From Echinococcus granulosus (taxonomy: Eukaryota; Platyhelminthes; Cestoda; Cyclophyllidea; Taeniidae): a DNA stretch of 64,000 nt. Under the pieces are notes generated by a model. The model searched no databases. It was not told the origin of the DNA and saw nothing but the letters and a program-made list of their open reading frames with translations. Shown here one piece after another: positions 62,493 through 64,000 of the stretch. The stretch covers positions 840,523-904,522 of the forward strand of contig NW_020170410.1 in the NCBI RefSeq assembly GCF_000524195.1, read 5' to 3'. The position numbers and the translations under genes are program-made. Numbering within the stretch: position 1 is the first letter of the stretch; each line of letters begins with the position of its first letter.

Positions 62493-63653
62493 TTCAACCG
62501 TACATTCTACTAGACTAAAAATTTATTGCCCGAAGGTTATAATCCTACTTTGTGGTCTCCTAGCTCTTTCCGTCGGTGGTAACGCACGTTCTACGGTACA
62601 TTGGCCTATTACGATTTCAGGTAGACTCGGGGGCTACGCTTGTGACAGAGGCCAACAAACTTGGTCAAAGCATGACTTTCCAGATTTAAAAGCTCCAGAA
62701 TTCTAGAAGGCCCTCTGTCGCAGACGGATGAATCTGCTAAGCCTACTAGTAGGTTTAAAAATGATGTCTGCCTTTGCCATGGACTCCGTTTCTACTTTCT
62801 TCAACAGAGCTATTAACAAGCGAAGCAACAACAGACTTGAAAGTTTGGGAATTTCTATTATGTAACTGTCTATGGTGTCTGTACGGAGATGTTAACCACT
62901 TTGTGGCCCTACTGGCTGAATAAAATCCAGGTGATTGGGTAACAGTGAAATAGGAACAAAGTGACAAAGAGGATTGAGAGCGAAAGATTAGACCCGTGGC
63001 TCCTTATTAAATTCTAATTTATGCTCAACAGGTGTGCTTTAGGCCAGTGTTTTTGTGAATAGTGATTGGCATATGAGATGCCCTTCCTGTAGAGCCTGGT
63101 CTGGTCTTGATCGATGTGGAGCCAGTGCATTTCCCTTCCCAATACAGTTCACAAGTAAGACGCAACTACAGATACAATGGAACTGTTGAGATATATCAGT
63201 GACGTTAGGATGTCATGCCTTCTTGCATGCAAGAAAATTGAGTGATTGGCACTGCTATTTCAATGGTGGTTTCTAGAGCACCGACTGCATCGTGATGAGC
63301 GGCGCCAGAGATTGACCAAGGGGAGCGTCGGGAATAACGCTTAAAAAAGGAGGGAATTATGCAGTAAGTAGATAGTTTAACTGTGTGCTTAACCAGGCTG
63401 GATGTCTAGTCTTTGCAAGTTGTGCTTTCACTCTGCAATCTGGAGTTCGGGCCATGATGACAGCCAATTAGCTCCTCTCCGCGTTGGTAGTATGATTTAC
63501 CATACGGCTTTGGCTTATCACAACTTTGAAAAGAATCTTGGGTGCCACGTTAGCAACCGATTTACTCATAGAAGTACCATAAGGCTTTTAGGTCTGGAAG
63601 CGTCGTTGCCACGATTCCGCAAAAGGGCAGCAAGTTTTAAAGAAGAGGCAGCA
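62493..63653 (+). mobile_element. TRIM-like element, copy D (repeat occurrence)
   Basis: This is the second occurrence of the element at about 14,020-15,180, upstream of the MOB2-like gene. Confidence 0.5.
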
Positions 63654-64000
63654 TGAATACATCTTTACGTCACTTGTGTTAGAATCAAATCGCTCGACCC
63701 AGAGGACTCATCAAGTAACAAAACAAATAGTAGCATACTCCTATCCGTCACCTTCCACACGCCACAAATAAATGCCCACAAGCTCTACAAGTGATTGATC
63801 TGAAGGATTAAAAAACTTCCTTGTCAACTCCAGTATCACAACAACCGAACCATGCTCCCCTAAAAGCATTTTACAAAATTAGGAAAGAGAATATCTCTTT
63901 GATCAATTTATGGCTCCATATTGAAAATTAAAGTCATGAAACATGAAAAAAGTGAGAGTAAAAGCACTAAGGTCTCAAAGGGGTCAAAAAGTTAGTCGGA

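Larger units (their letters stand above)
48474..64000. repeat. Second copy of bases 1-15,527 (period 48,473)
   Basis: This is the second occurrence of the opening 15.5 kb. Gene features here repeat those on the left: CK1 exons 1-3, WBP2, MOB2-like, and the repeats at about 50,178-51,343, 55,763-55,898, 58,323-59,423 and 62,493-63,653. The stretch after 63,653 to the window end shows nothing recognisable. In this copy CK1 is complete, because its last exon lies to the left of the seam. Confidence 0.95.

Noticed and set aside
48474..64000. Reading the second WBP2 and MOB2-like genes as paralogues
   Set aside because: No difference from the first copies was seen, so they are better explained as the same locus in a circular or tandem unit.

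Overview
The window is animal (metazoan) nuclear DNA. Its genes are split by canonical GT-AG introns and encode casein kinase I alpha, a WBP2-type adaptor, a MOB2-like kinase co-activator and the C-terminal half of a spectraplakin (MACF1/dystonin/Shot family). Very short introns (31-41 bp) and small LTR-like repeats resembling the TRIM elements described from tapeworms point to a flatworm, perhaps a cestode. That assignment is an inference; no single sequence proves it.

The dominant structural fact is a repeat with a period of 48,473 bp. Bases 48,474-64,000 repeat bases 1-15,527; every reading frame recurs at exactly +48,473, and even a 16-base C run has the same length in both copies. The window is therefore about 1.32 turns of a 48,473-bp unit. 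The casein kinase gene runs through the seam (48,473|48,474), with its catalytic exons on one side and its last exon on the other, and they join in correct splice phase. The seam is thus continuous sequence, not an arbitrary joining of contig ends. The unit is either a circular molecule or record read past its origin, or a tandem array.

Layout of one unit in chromosomal order, starting from 45.4 kb: CK1 alpha (45,419-49,282, minus); WBP2 (51,730-54,123, plus; same as 3,257-5,650); MOB2-like (60,461-61,399, minus; same as 11,988-12,926); a Ser/Thr/Pro-rich reading frame of unknown function (15,959-16,672, minus); then the spectraplakin 3' half (17,802-37,757, minus). The spectraplakin part has about 38 exons and about 3,680 codons: a long spectrin-repeat rod, two EF-hands, a GAS2 domain and a choice of C-terminal tails. 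Bases 37,758-45,418 show no convincing gene. The missing actin-binding and plakin end of the spectraplakin suggests that the breakpoint of the duplicated or circularised segment lies in this gap.

Intergenic DNA at 0.8-3.3, 5.7-12 and 13-15.9 kb holds three copies of a roughly 1.1-kb repeat with direct terminal repeats and an internal polypurine tract, plus one apparently solo terminal repeat. All lie in the same orientation.

The genes do not form an operon. CK1 alpha, MOB2 and spectraplakin are conserved housekeeping, signalling and cytoskeletal genes that happen to be neighbours. CK1 alpha and WBP2 are transcribed divergently; WBP2 and MOB2 converge.
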